Shown here: positions 29,096-37,869 of the stretch, in pieces
Position numbering within the stretch: position 1 is the stretch's first letter
How the letters are laid out: every line of letters starts with the position of its first letter
From: Borrelia sp. RT5S
GTDB lineage: Bacteria; Spirochaetota; Spirochaetia; Borreliales; Borreliaceae
Assembly (NCBI RefSeq): GCF_021165755.1
Contig: NZ_CP088936.1
Coordinates: 682,001 to 746,000, forward strand
DNA length: 64,000 nt
Direction of reading: 5' to 3'
Position numbers and translations under genes: made by a program
The notes under the pieces: generated by a model
What the model was told of the DNA's origin: nothing
The model's input: only the letters and a program-made list of their open reading frames with translations
Database searches by the model: none

Positions 29096-29774
29096 TTTGT
29101 CCATTTTGATAGTATACAACTTTGGTATTTTTATGATTAAAAATACCGATTTCAAGTACCCCTGGGAATAGTTTGAAATATTTTTCAACACCTTCGGGAT
29201 TTTCAATATTCATTTCCACATCGAGGATGTAGTTATTGTTATCAGTTATTATTGGTCCTGCTTTAAGCTTACAAGTTCTCAGTACAGGATTGAAGTTCAT
29301 TTTTTCCAGTCTTGCCACAATAAATTCAGTAGAATCTGGAGCCACTTCAATTGGTACGGAAGTTTTTTTACCTAAAGATGTTACAATTTTCGTTTCATCT
29401 GCAATAATTAATAACTCTTCAGAATTATAAGCTACCACCTTCTCCATTAAATGAGCCGCCCCACCACCTTTTATTAAAGCTTTTTTCTCCAATAATACCT
29501 CATCAGCTCCATCAATCGTGATATCTATATTTTCTCTAAATTTAGTAAACTTAGATACATACGAAAGGCCTTCTCTTGCAAGTAAATATTTAGTGTTGCT
29601 GCTTGTCGGATAAAGTGTTAAATCTTTTAAAGACCCAGATTTTATTTTTTCGCTCAAATATTTAATTGCGTAAAAAACAGTTGTTCCTGTTCCAATACCC
29701 AGATGCATACCACTTACTATATAATTCTCAACAGCATATTTTGCAAGCAATTCTTTTTGCTCTTCGATTTCCAT
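29082..29774 (-). CDS. rpiA: Ribose-5-phosphate isomerase A
   Basis: Interconverts ribose-5-phosphate and ribulose-5-phosphate in the pentose phosphate pathway. The 230-residue protein has [12 protein letters not shown] (phosphate loop), the catalytic DGADE near residue 90 and [12 protein letters not shown] with the active-site lysine. AAGG nine bases upstream supports the ATG. Its last codons overlap the convergent HemW-like gene. A TGC-TATAAT extended -10 element lies at 29804-29812. Confidence 0.96.
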   Translation of the reverse strand: MEIEEQKELLAKYAVENYIVSGMHLGIGTGTTVFYAIKYLSEKIKSGSLKDLTLYPTSSNTKYLLAREGLSYVSKFTKFRENIDITIDGADEVLLEKKALIKGGGAAHLMEKVVAYNSEELLIIADETKIVTSLGKKTSVPIEVAPDSTEFIVARLEKMNFNPVLRTCKLKAGPIITDNNNYILDVEMNIENPEGVEKYFKLFPGVLEIGIFNHKNTKVVYYQNGQIKEV

Positions 29775-29803
29775 TACAAATTATCCTTAACAATACGATG
29801 TTG

Positions 29804-29812
29804 ATTATAGCA
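29804..29812 (-). promoter_or_regulatory. Extended -10 promoter element of rpiA
   Basis: On the minus strand TGC directly precedes TATAAT (29804-29809), the extended -10 arrangement that needs little -35 contact. A TAGACA 19 bases upstream is a poor -35. The predicted start is about 25 bases before the rpiA ATG. Confidence 0.5.
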
Positions 29813-29951
29813 CTTATTCTAGTAGCATTGTCTAGTATTTCATGCAGCATGTGTAATGGTTAGTACATCTTACTATTAACATTAGTTTCATTTTGTGCTA
29901 CTTTGTATTTTAAGGCTTTGTTAAAAATAAAAACGTTTCTTAGGAGATTTT

Positions 29952-30698
29952 ATGTATAAATTGGTTTTGGTTCGGCATGGTGAGAGTGAATGGAACAAAG
30001 AGAATCTTTTCACAGGCTGGACGGATGTTAAGCTTTCTGAAAAGGGTATTGCTGAGGCTTTGGACGGTGGTAAAGTCCTTAAACAAGAAGGCTACTTTTT
30101 CGATATTGCTTTTAGTTCGGTATTAGTAAGAGCAAATGATACTTTAAATATTATTTTGAGTGAATTAGGGCAATCTTATATTGATGTGGAGAAATCTTGG
30201 AGACTTAATGAGAGGCACTATGGAGCTTTACAGGGATTAAATAAAGCTGAAACGGCTGCTAAATATGGAGAAGATAAGGTGCTGGTTTGGAGGCGTAGCT
30301 ATGATGTTCCTCCCATGCCTTTGGAGCATGCTGATAAGCGGCATCCAATTCATGACTTAAGATACAAGGGGATTCCTAGAAATGAACTTCCTTCAACAGA
30401 GTGTCTAAAGGATACTGTTGCAAGGGTTATCCCTTATTGGACAGACAAGATTGCTAGGGCTGTTCTTGAGGGGAGAAGGGTTATTATTGCTGCTCATGGC
30501 AATTCTTTAAGGGCTCTTGTGAAATACCTTGACAATATGGGTGAGAATGAGATTTTAAAGCTTAATATTCCCACTGGTATTCCTTTGGTTTATGAACTTG
30601 ATAAGGATTTAAAACCCATTAAGCATTATTACTTGGGTGATGAAGCCAAGATCAGAGCTGCTATGGAATCTGTGGCCAATCAGGGTAAGGCAAAGTAG
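29952..30698 (+). CDS. gpmA: 2,3-bisphosphoglycerate-dependent phosphoglycerate mutase
   Basis: Interconverts 3- and 2-phosphoglycerate in glycolysis. [10 protein letters not shown] contains the phosphorylated His9, [15 protein letters not shown] is the second family block, [13 protein letters not shown] carries substrate contacts and [13 protein letters not shown] holds the second catalytic histidine. The 248-residue length is standard. TTAGGAG before the ATG is a good ribosome site. It is convergent with lysS. Confidence 0.98.
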   Translation: MYKLVLVRHGESEWNKENLFTGWTDVKLSEKGIAEALDGGKVLKQEGYFFDIAFSSVLVRANDTLNIILSELGQSYIDVEKSWRLNERHYGALQGLNKAETAAKYGEDKVLVWRRSYDVPPMPLEHADKRHPIHDLRYKGIPRNELPSTECLKDTVARVIPYWTDKIARAVLEGRRVIIAAHGNSLRALVKYLDNMGENEILKLNIPTGIPLVYELDKDLKPIKHYYLGDEAKIRAAMESVANQGKAK

Positions 30699-30723
30699 AG
30701 AACCTATTTTGGAAATACCGACG

Positions 30724-30748
30724 CAAGGGGGAGGCTACCTGCCTCTTG
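30724..30748. terminator. Imperfect hairpin between convergent gpmA and lysS
   Basis: GAGGC (30731-30735) and GCCTC (30741-30745) pair around a 5-base loop, extended by CAA/TTG across a GGGG bulge. It is the only stem in the 65-bp convergent gap. No strong T-tract follows on the plus strand. Confidence 0.35.
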
Positions 30749-30763
30749 TGTTTCGATGTAAAA

Positions 30764-32335
30764 TTAAATTTGAGTGAACTGTTTTACAATTTCTTCGAAC
30801 TTCGTGAGACCGATTATTTTAATGAATCCTGCCAGCTTTGGTCCTTTGTCTTTGTCAATTAGTACGTTGTAGATTTGTTTGAATAACAAAGGGGGCTCAA
30901 TGTTGTTGCTTCGTGCAATATTGTAAATTTCGTCCTGAATGTCTTTTTCAGCTATGTTCTCGAAATCATTTTTCAAAAATTCTAGCAACTGTTTTATGGC
31001 TTTTTTGCAATCTTGCTTTAGAGGTTCGATATTGTCAAAATTAGACCTTAGTGAAAATTTAAAATCCTCAGGAGCGTAGGTTTTTATCCAGTTAAACGCA
31101 CAGTCAATTTTATTAATAAGTTTTTCTTTCTGGGACTCCTTTACATCGTTTAGATATTTTAAAATTTTGTCCTTACTACCTTCAAAAATCTGACAAAGAA
31201 CACTTAAATGTCTGAAGCCAATTTGATATGGGATTTCCTTGTCTGGTAGTTTGGGCTGAGACAGTTCGTAAATTCTTTTAAAAGCTTCTCGCTTGCTCTC
31301 CTTAATAGTCTCAATTCCGTAATATACTCTTTCAAATTTATCGTAATCTTCATATATTTTTATTACATCAAGGTCAAATGATATTGAAAACTCTATGTTA
31401 GGTTTTGTTGATGCAAATAAAAATCTTGTTATCTCAGGAGTATATATTTCCAGTACATCTTTTAAGGACACAACATCACCAGAAGATGAAGATATTTTCC
31501 CCCCCCGACCTTTGATTGATATGAAATCATATTGAAATGTTATAGGAGCAGATCCTCCAAAGATTTTTACAATCTCTATTGAAGTATCAAAACTGCCTCC
31601 ACTACTATGATGATCCTTCCCAGCAGGTTCAAAGTCAACATTTTCGTATTTCCACCGCATCGGCCAGTCAATCCTCCATGGAAGCTTTACAGCCCATGTT
31701 TTCCTTAAATCAAGAGATTCCTTATTGCCGCATTCGCAGTAATATTTAATAGAGTAGCAGTAATCATAACTTACTACGTTCGTAGTATCTCTGTTACACT
31801 TAGTGCAAAAGACACTAACAGGATACCAATTGGCTTCGAGATTTGTTGTTCTATGTTCATTTAAAGCCTTTGCTATTTGATCTTTATGATCTAGTGCAAA
31901 CTTAATCTGATCCGAATAACTGCTTGACATATACCTTAAAGACTGGTCTATAAATTCTGGATTAATGCCTACTAAGGGCAAGTAACGCGCAAATTCAACT
32001 TCGTTCGCTTTTGCATAGCTTGATTCATTAGTTTTTGTATCAGGAACCCTCGTTATGGCCTGTCTTAGATAAGATGCAAGTAATTCTTGATTCGGCATAT
32101 TCTTAGGTACTTTTCTAAATACGTCATAATTATCCCAAGAATAGATAAATCTCACATTTCGGCCCGCATCTTTCAATGCTCTTGCCACAAGATCAACAGA
32201 AATCACTTCCCTAAAGTTTCCAATATGTACAGTTCCTGAAGGAGTAATACCGGACGCAACTGTATATTTATCTTTTTCTCCTTTCTCTTCTATGATTCTT
32301 TTCGCATAAAAATCCGCCCAGTGAGCCGTTTTCAT
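30764..32335 (-). CDS. lysS: Class I lysyl-tRNA synthetase
   Basis: Charges tRNA-Lys. The 523-residue protein belongs to the class I (archaeal-type) LysRS, not the usual bacterial class II enzyme: SGTVHIGNF is the HIGH motif near residue 35 and GKISSSSGD near 285 is the KMSKS equivalent. A zinc-type segment with CTKC and CECG occurs near residues 170-200. Class I LysRS is an established trait of Borrelia. GGGAG seven bases upstream supports the ATG at 32335. Confidence 0.97.
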   Translation of the reverse strand: MKTAHWADFYAKRIIEEKGEKDKYTVASGITPSGTVHIGNFREVISVDLVARALKDAGRNVRFIYSWDNYDVFRKVPKNMPNQELLASYLRQAITRVPDTKTNESSYAKANEVEFARYLPLVGINPEFIDQSLRYMSSSYSDQIKFALDHKDQIAKALNEHRTTNLEANWYPVSVFCTKCNRDTTNVVSYDYCYSIKYYCECGNKESLDLRKTWAVKLPWRIDWPMRWKYENVDFEPAGKDHHSSGGSFDTSIEIVKIFGGSAPITFQYDFISIKGRGGKISSSSGDVVSLKDVLEIYTPEITRFLFASTKPNIEFSISFDLDVIKIYEDYDKFERVYYGIETIKESKREAFKRIYELSQPKLPDKEIPYQIGFRHLSVLCQIFEGSKDKILKYLNDVKESQKEKLINKIDCAFNWIKTYAPEDFKFSLRSNFDNIEPLKQDCKKAIKQLLEFLKNDFENIAEKDIQDEIYNIARSNNIEPPLLFKQIYNVLIDKDKGPKLAGFIKIIGLTKFEEIVKQFTQI

Positions 32336-32409
32336 AATATTACTCCCATTAAAACACTAATTCTATCATTCTGTTTTTTTTGTTTCAAGGTTTTAAAAAT
32401 AGTATCTTT

Positions 32410-33282
32410 TCAGTTTATTATTCTTTGAATTAGTTTGGTTTCCTTATTCCAGTTTTTCTTTAGTTTAACTTGCAAGAAGAGATTACATCTTCTTTCAAAT
32501 ATTTCTGATATTTTTGCTCTGGCCTCTTCACCGATTGTTTTTATCCCCCTACCTTGCTTACCAACTATTATTCCCTTTTGACTTTCGCCTGCTACAACAA
32601 TATTTGCTCTGATGAAAAGATTTCGCCTTCTTTCTTCTAAAGTATCAATGTCTACATATAAAGAGTACGGTAACTCTTCTTTAAGATTTTTAATTGTCAC
32701 TCCTCTAATTATCTCACTAATTCTTAAATTCATTTCTTGATCTGTGTAATATTCTTCTGGATAGTAAAGAGGGCCTTCTTTGAAATTTTCATAAATCTTA
32801 CTTTTTAGCTCTTCAATATTAATTTTTTTCTCCGCGGATATTTTGATAATATTTTCTCTTTTAATACCTTCTTTTTCCAGAAATAGCATTATTTCTTCTA
32901 TTTTTGTTTTCTTAATGTCAATTTTATTTATTACCACTAAAAAATTGACTTTGGAATTGATAATTATTTTCAATATCTCATTTTCTTCATCAGCAGGATT
33001 GTCTTGAATGTCAATTACGTAAAGGATTAATTCCGCCTCTGTAATTGAAGAATGTACATTATTCATCAAAGCTATATTAAATTTTTTTTTGCTTAAGTGA
33101 AACCCTGGAGTGTCTATGAAGACAATTTGACCTCTCTTGTCTGTAAATATTCCTTTTATTTTATTTCTAGTAGTTTGTGGTTTAGGTGAGATAATCGATA
33201 TTTGGTGTTCACATATTGAATTTAAAAGAGTAGATTTTCCTGTCGAGGGTCTACCTATTATTGCTACAAATCCTGATTTCAT
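32410..33282 (-). CDS. era: GTPase Era
   Basis: Binds 16S rRNA and assists 30S assembly. The 290-residue protein has the GTPase motifs GRPSTGKST (10-18), DTPGFH, and NKID, then a C-terminal KH domain with [20 protein letters not shown]. Normal Era length. AGGAAG upstream of the ATG is a plausible ribosome site. It lies 74 bp upstream of lysS on the same strand and is divergent from the zinc-ribbon gene. Confidence 0.97.
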   Translation of the reverse strand: MKSGFVAIIGRPSTGKSTLLNSICEHQISIISPKPQTTRNKIKGIFTDKRGQIVFIDTPGFHLSKKKFNIALMNNVHSSITEAELILYVIDIQDNPADEENEILKIIINSKVNFLVVINKIDIKKTKIEEIMLFLEKEGIKRENIIKISAEKKINIEELKSKIYENFKEGPLYYPEEYYTDQEMNLRISEIIRGVTIKNLKEELPYSLYVDIDTLEERRRNLFIRANIVVAGESQKGIIVGKQGRGIKTIGEEARAKISEIFERRCNLFLQVKLKKNWNKETKLIQRIIN

Positions 33283-33388
33283 TTTAATCTTCCTACTTAT
33301 AAATACAATAATATATTTTTTATTACAATTAATGTATACTTATTCTTAAGTCACTTTGTTTTAAGACTTCATTTTAAAGGATTATCGT

Positions 33389-33745
33389 TTGAAGAAGGGC
33401 AGTTTTGAGGTTTTTTGTGAACAATGCGGAGAAAAGGTTGGGCTTAATAAATCTGAATGCCCTAGTTGTCGGTCTAAGTTGGGGGATATTGAGTGTCCGA
33501 ATTGTGGATATGTTGGGGTTGTTTCTGAGTTTGGAGAGGGCTGCCCGAGGTGTGATTATAGTCCTTTTGAAGAACTTAAAGAGACTCCCTTTAAAAGGAA
33601 GCAGAGGGTAAGAACTAGGCGTTCTTGGAATAACGTTGTACTTTTTAAGCCAATATTTAATTTTGGGCTTACGGTTAATGTTATGCTTTATTTGTTCTCG
33701 AGTTTTTTAATAGTTTTGTTTTTTATGTATGTTTTCTTTTGTTAA
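33389..33745 (+). CDS. Double zinc-ribbon protein with C-terminal membrane segment
   Basis: The 118-residue protein has four CxxC-type pairs in its first 50 residues (CEQC, CPSC, CPNC, CPRC), forming two probable zinc ribbons. A basic linker (residues 68-80) and a hydrophobic C-terminal helix (about 95-117) follow. The arrangement suggests a tail-anchored zinc protein at the inner membrane. It begins at TTG 33389, eight bases after AAAGG; no ATG precedes the first ribbon. It sits 13 bp before the next gene. Function unknown. Confidence 0.8.
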   Translation: MKKGSFEVFCEQCGEKVGLNKSECPSCRSKLGDIECPNCGYVGVVSEFGEGCPRCDYSPFEELKETPFKRKQRVRTRRSWNNVVLFKPIFNFGLTVNVMLYLFSSFLIVLFFMYVFFC

Positions 33746-33758
33746 GGGATAACTTAAT

Positions 33759-34172
33759 ATGGGAATTACAATTTTTTATTTGTTTTCTATTTTTTTGTCC
33801 TTTAAGCTGGGAGATAGTGTTGCGTCTGTGGAGGATAATGTACGCCAAAACTCTATTTTTTATTACGATGTTGAGGAGGTTGAATTTTCTTACGCTAAAA
33901 CGCAAACTTTGAAATTTGAGGGTAAGACCCATATAAGATATGCCTACTTTAATTTTGATGCAGACAAACTTTATTCGTATACTTTCGTTTTTGATAAAAA
34001 ATTAATTTCTCAATATGCTATTTTCCTTAGTATTAAAGAAAAATTTGGAGATGCCAGTGTTGTGACTCCTTTTAATTATTTTTGGGATGTTGGTGATTTT
34101 GTTATTGCCTTAAATGGTAATATCTTGAGGATGACTCTTAAAACTTATGTGAGTGGAGACAATAAACCCTGA
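33759..34172 (+). CDS. Small exported protein of unknown function
   Basis: The 137-residue protein has an N-terminal signal-like hydrophobic stretch (residues 3-20) and a mature domain of alternating polar and aromatic residues, probably beta-rich and periplasmic. No family is recognised. AAGGGA nine bases before the ATG supports the start. Its stop codon shares four bases (CTGA) with the proposed CTG start of the DUF192 lipoprotein, suggesting coupled translation. Confidence 0.75.
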   Translation: MGITIFYLFSIFLSFKLGDSVASVEDNVRQNSIFYYDVEEVEFSYAKTQTLKFEGKTHIRYAYFNFDADKLYSYTFVFDKKLISQYAIFLSIKEKFGDASVVTPFNYFWDVGDFVIALNGNILRMTLKTYVSGDNKP

Positions 34173-34606
34173 GAGCTTTTTGCATATTTTTTGTCTTAAT
34201 TTTTTGTATATCCTGTGTAGAGCATGTTTACGATAAAGAAATCGTCATTGGCGATATTAAGTTTTGTGTTAAGCTTGCTTTTGATGATTCTAGTAGAGCT
34301 AAGGGGTATATGGGGACTAGGTTTGTAGATAAAAACAATGGTATCCTTTTTATGTTTAATGAAGAGAAGAATTTATCTTTTTGGATGAGAAACACCCCTG
34401 TGCCACTTGAGATTGCTTATATTAATACTGGAGGCATTATTAAAGAAATTCACAGTCTGGTTCCGTTTTCAGAGAAGAGTGTGAGATCTACGTACAAGGT
34501 CAAATATGCTCTTGAGGTACCAGAGGGTTCTTTCTCTAGATTCAATATCAAAATAGGAGACAGGGTTAAATTCAATTTTGATATTAATTCTGTAAGGGTA
34601 GAATAG
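34169..34606 (+). CDS. DUF192 lipoprotein, probable CUG start
   Basis: DUF192 proteins are small secreted beta-fold proteins of uncertain role. The conserved core runs from KFCVKLAFDDSSRAKGYMG through NNGILFMF, FWMRNT and PLEIAYI to the C-terminal GDRVKFNF. The first conventional start, ATG 34310, would remove the first conserved strand. Upstream the frame stays open to the stop at 34163 and encodes LRAFCIFFVLIFCISC, a lipoprotein signal with a Cys at residue 16-17. CTG 34169, ten bases after GGAG (34155-34158) and overlapping the previous stop as CTGA, is the best start. ATA or ATT codons further in are alternatives but would shorten the signal. 145 residues. Confidence 0.8.
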   Translation: MRAFCIFFVLIFCISCVEHVYDKEIVIGDIKFCVKLAFDDSSRAKGYMGTRFVDKNNGILFMFNEEKNLSFWMRNTPVPLEIAYINTGGIIKEIHSLVPFSEKSVRSTYKVKYALEVPEGSFSRFNIKIGDRVKFNFDINSVRVE

Positions 34607-35257
34607 CTACTTGGCCTCTATTTTTTGAAGCTCTTCCTCAACAGTGTCGCTCTTTGTGCTGTCTTTTTTTGTCTCTTCTTGTGAGTCATTAACAGGGTCG
34701 CTAGATTCATCTTTGATGTTGCTAGTGTTTGAATTGTCAGATTTTATTACCTTTTTAAAAATAGATACTGTTGCCGCGACTTCTTCAAACACATCAAGTA
34801 AAAAAAATTCTTTGGCGTTTTCGTCGGCTTTCACAATGTATACCAGAGAGTTATTTCCTCTCTCAGAGTCGTTAATAATTTCCCATGATCCAAAAATTCG
34901 GTTATTATGGCTATCACTCATCAAAGATTCCGATATTTCATTAATTCTGTTTGAATTCACATCAAATGTTTCAACAATTCCAAATATTTCTCTTATTTTT
35001 GAATTCTGATACGAATTCAATTTTGACCTAATGATTATCTCTACTGTTGTATTACCCAGAGGCTTTAATATAACAAAATCACCTTCCTTATCTATTCTGT
35101 ACTCGATCTTGTTATTATCAAGCATTTTTTTTATTCTCTTATCATACATTATGTTCTTATCCTTGCAACTCATAAGTATTAAAATAACAAAAATTATGGT
35201 ATATTTTAGGACATCGATGCTTGAGATGCTTGTTTTGAACATTCTAATGATTTTCAT
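34607..35257 (-). CDS. Putative lipoprotein with acidic low-complexity tail
   Basis: The 216-residue precursor has a hydrophobic segment ending in LILMSC, so the lipidated Cys would be near residue 31. The middle (about 40-165) is a compact mixed domain, and the last 45 residues are Ser/Asp/Glu/Lys low-complexity sequence. No family is recognised. The start is uncertain: ATG 35257 or ATG 35242; neither has a Shine-Dalgarno, and a TATAAT ends seven bases before the first, so a leaderless transcript is possible. Its stop abuts the convergent DUF192 stop with no spacing. Confidence 0.75.
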   Translation of the reverse strand: MKIIRMFKTSISSIDVLKYTIIFVILILMSCKDKNIMYDKRIKKMLDNNKIEYRIDKEGDFVILKPLGNTTVEIIIRSKLNSYQNSKIREIFGIVETFDVNSNRINEISESLMSDSHNNRIFGSWEIINDSERGNNSLVYIVKADENAKEFFLLDVFEEVAATVSIFKKVIKSDNSNTSNIKDESSDPVNDSQEETKKDSTKSDTVEEELQKIEAK

Positions 35258-35301
35258 GTGATTATTATAGTTTAATTGTAAGGATTATTGAAGTAGATCT
35301 T

Positions 35302-36261
35302 ATGTATTTTAAAAGTAGTGACTATTCTTATACGGTTGTTCGATCTAGGAGTAATTATGTGCAAAGGTCTACTTTTGGCATCTCTTTTGTGATTTTAAAT
35401 AGAGGTACAAAAATCTTTAGGGAGGATTTATTTGAATTCCTCTCTAATTTTGATTTCATAAGAGAGATTATTTCTATTGAAAGGCAGAGTAACAGAGTTT
35501 CCCTCCAGTTTATTTCAGATACTTACGACAAATTGAAGTTTATCTTGCTTTCTGATGATTTAAATGCAGGAGAAAAGGTTAACTTAGCAATGAAGGAGTC
35601 CATTTGTAGTTTTGTTTTTGTTTTACAAAGTGACATGTATTTGTTAAACCCTTTTTGGATTCCTAATATATTCAACGAGATAGTTAAAAAGAATGTACTT
35701 CTTGTTGGCGGGGAATTTTTCGATAAGGAAGAAGAGGTTGTTCCCTCAGTTTTTCTTCCCACTATTGATGAACATCGAAAATTAAAGGTGATTTTAGTAA
35801 ATTCTGAGAAAGATTATGAGAAGACTTTAATTACTATGGACTACTGCGGTCTTTACTCTAGGGAAAAGTTTATCCAGCTTGGAGGATTTGATAGTAGAAT
35901 TAAGAATGAATATTTTCAAAGACTAGATTTTGGACTTAGAACTGTTTATTTCGGAGAAAGTATTTTTATTTACAGAAAGCTTAGGATACAGTATACTGCT
36001 CTTAATTTTCCAGAAGATTTAACAAAGAATAGAAGTTTTTTAATTTTTTTGCTTAAAAATCACGTACCAATTTTTATTGGAAATGGGATTAAGTTTTCGT
36101 TTTTAAGATTTTTTGCGGTTTGTTTAAGATATGGCATTAATCCTTTGAAGTTTAGCAGGGAATTTAAAGAGATAAGGAATGAAACCATTAAAAACAGCCT
36201 AAGGTTTAAAGGTGACTTAAAGAGTGCAATTGAACTTTGGGAAAATAATATTATTTGCTAA
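35302..36261 (+). CDS. Glycosyltransferase family 2-like protein
   Basis: The 319-residue protein resembles a GT-A fold enzyme. FGISFVILNRG (about 26-36) is the first strand, FVFVLQSDMYLLNPFWIPN (about 106-124) stands where family 2 enzymes have the DxD metal site, and LGGFDSRIKNEYFQRLDFGLR (about 190-210) matches the GGFDE...ED acceptor segment. The classic DxD is replaced by SDM, so activity is uncertain. No signal peptide or strong membrane span. It overlaps the amidase gene by 38 bases, and a cell-wall or glycoconjugate role fits those neighbours (inference). Confidence 0.7.
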   Translation: MYFKSSDYSYTVVRSRSNYVQRSTFGISFVILNRGTKIFREDLFEFLSNFDFIREIISIERQSNRVSLQFISDTYDKLKFILLSDDLNAGEKVNLAMKESICSFVFVLQSDMYLLNPFWIPNIFNEIVKKNVLLVGGEFFDKEEEVVPSVFLPTIDEHRKLKVILVNSEKDYEKTLITMDYCGLYSREKFIQLGGFDSRIKNEYFQRLDFGLRTVYFGESIFIYRKLRIQYTALNFPEDLTKNRSFLIFLLKNHVPIFIGNGIKFSFLRFFAVCLRYGINPLKFSREFKEIRNETIKNSLRFKGDLKSAIELWENNIIC

Positions 36262-37249
36262 CTTGATTTTTGTCTGTGTGCTTGTAGAGGCGCAAGAATT
36301 TGTTTACACCAACATACTGGATGCACTTGATGAGAGAGTCTTCAGGTTCAGTTTTAATGCCGAAAGTGATATTTTGACTGTTAAGCATGAGAAGGGATAT
36401 CTTAAATTTAAAGTAGGATTTGAATATTGCCTTTCGTCCACTGGTTACTATATTTATGTTGATCCCGTACTTTTAAGGAAAGGAGAGATTTTAATAACTA
36501 AAAGGGCTTTAAGGCAGATTGAAAATTATTTTAAGGCCCTGAAAAGTTATGGTAAGCCAAGAATAACATCGATAGTGATTGACCCTGGTCATGGCGGACA
36601 TGACAAAGGGGCTGTTGTCACACATAAGATAGATGGAAATGATGTTACTCTTTCAGAGAAGGACTTTGCATTAATTTATTCTATGCATCTGTATAAGATT
36701 TTAAGCAATTATTTTCTAGACAGGAATATTTTGTTAACTCGTGTTGATGACGTTTTTATACCACTAAAGGATAGGGCTGAATTTGCAAATGCAATTAAAC
36801 CAGATTTTCCAAATAACGTAATCTTTTTGTCAATGCATGCAAATAATGCTCCAAATCCTGTGGCTAGGGGGATTGAGTTTTGGTATCTTCCTGAGAATTC
36901 AAAAAGAGAAGTTGTGAAAAATTTTAAAGGATATGATATTAAAGATAATAGGCACTTGAGAGAACTTAATGATATACTGGATGTCAAGTACAAATATGAG
37001 TCAAAAAAATTAGCTGAGATTTTGTATGAAACCTTTGTTGATGCTGTGGATGAAACTAAGGTGCGATCAATTAGGGAAGAGCAGTGGTTTGTTATAAAAA
37101 ATAGTAGTATGCCTGCTGTGTTAATTGAGATTGGATTTTTGTCTAATATTTCTGACGCGGGTTTAATTTTGGATTACAATTACATGAGTAAGGTGAATAT
37201 GCTGGTACTTAAGTCTTTAGTTAAGTTTATTAAATTTTATGAGAAGTAG
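36224..37249 (+). CDS. Exported N-acetylmuramoyl-L-alanine amidase (Amidase_3)
   Basis: Zinc amidase that cuts the peptide stem from peptidoglycan, probably for cell separation. A signal peptide (residues 6-23, ending VEA) is followed by a short N-terminal domain and the Amidase_3 domain with VIDPGHGGHDKG (first zinc His), SMHANNAPNP (second His) and AVLIEIGFLSN (catalytic Glu). The start is GTG 36224 or TTG 36230, both inside the 3' end of the glycosyltransferase-like gene. The following GerMN-type gene overlaps by 11 bases. Confidence 0.92.
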   Translation: MQLNFGKIILFANLIFVCVLVEAQEFVYTNILDALDERVFRFSFNAESDILTVKHEKGYLKFKVGFEYCLSSTGYYIYVDPVLLRKGEILITKRALRQIENYFKALKSYGKPRITSIVIDPGHGGHDKGAVVTHKIDGNDVTLSEKDFALIYSMHLYKILSNYFLDRNILLTRVDDVFIPLKDRAEFANAIKPDFPNNVIFLSMHANNAPNPVARGIEFWYLPENSKREVVKNFKGYDIKDNRHLRELNDILDVKYKYESKKLAEILYETFVDAVDETKVRSIREEQWFVIKNSSMPAVLIEIGFLSNISDAGLILDYNYMSKVNMLVLKSLVKFIKFYEK

Positions 37250-37820
37250 CATATTGGGTATGTTTTCAAAATATAGGTCCTTTTGTTTAAGACATCTTGT
37301 TCCTAGGGGGAAGGAATATCCGATTTGTTTGCTGTGTGTGCTTTTGTTTTTAAGTTTTTTTTATTCTTCATGTGTGATTTTTTTAAATTATGATAATATC
37401 TTTTCTAGGAAGGTTTTTTATTTTTATTCCGAGCGTGAGTTGGTTTATGACTTAAGATATTTAAAGGTAAGGCAGACTCTTAAAGAGAATTTGGATTTAT
37501 TGGTTAAAGATTTTCTGTTAGGCAATAGTAAAGGTTTTTCTTTGCTATTAGACACAAGGAATGCTAAGTTTTTATACTCTTTCATGAGTAATGGTATATA
37601 TTTTGTAAATATATCGAAAGAGTTTTATGGTTCTTTGGGTAACGGTGGTCATTATGGCTCTGGTGGGCTTGGGGTGATTTTATTTATTAAATCTTTAGAA
37701 GAAACAATTAATTTTAACTACCCTGGTTGTGTGAGGGAGCTTGTCGTTTTTGTTGAAGGGTCTGTTTTAGGTGATGAGAGCGATGGTTTTTCAGGCAATG
37801 GGCATTTTGTTAAGAGATAA
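37239..37820 (+). CDS. GerMN-domain envelope protein
   Basis: The 193-residue protein has an N-terminal hydrophobic segment (about 29-46) ending in YSSC, which could be a lipobox or a signal anchor. The rest resembles a GerMN (sporulation/germination) domain: an initial YFYSERELVYDLR strand, LLKDFLLG-like helix, GIYFVNISKEF, and a late ELVVFVEG strand. GerMN proteins often accompany cell-wall amidases, and this gene overlaps the amidase by 11 bases, so cooperation in septal peptidoglycan remodelling is a reasonable inference. An internal ATG at residue 8 is an alternative start. Confidence 0.7.
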   Translation: MRSSILGMFSKYRSFCLRHLVPRGKEYPICLLCVLLFLSFFYSSCVIFLNYDNIFSRKVFYFYSERELVYDLRYLKVRQTLKENLDLLVKDFLLGNSKGFSLLLDTRNAKFLYSFMSNGIYFVNISKEFYGSLGNGGHYGSGGLGVILFIKSLEETINFNYPGCVRELVVFVEGSVLGDESDGFSGNGHFVKR

Positions 37821-37869
37821 ATTAAAAAAGATGAATTTAAGTACTTTTTAGGGAAGGAGTTGTGTGTAT

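Noticed and set aside
34310-34606. DUF192 gene starting at ATG 34310
   Set aside because: It would delete the lipoprotein signal and the first conserved DUF192 strand, both encoded in the same open frame upstream.
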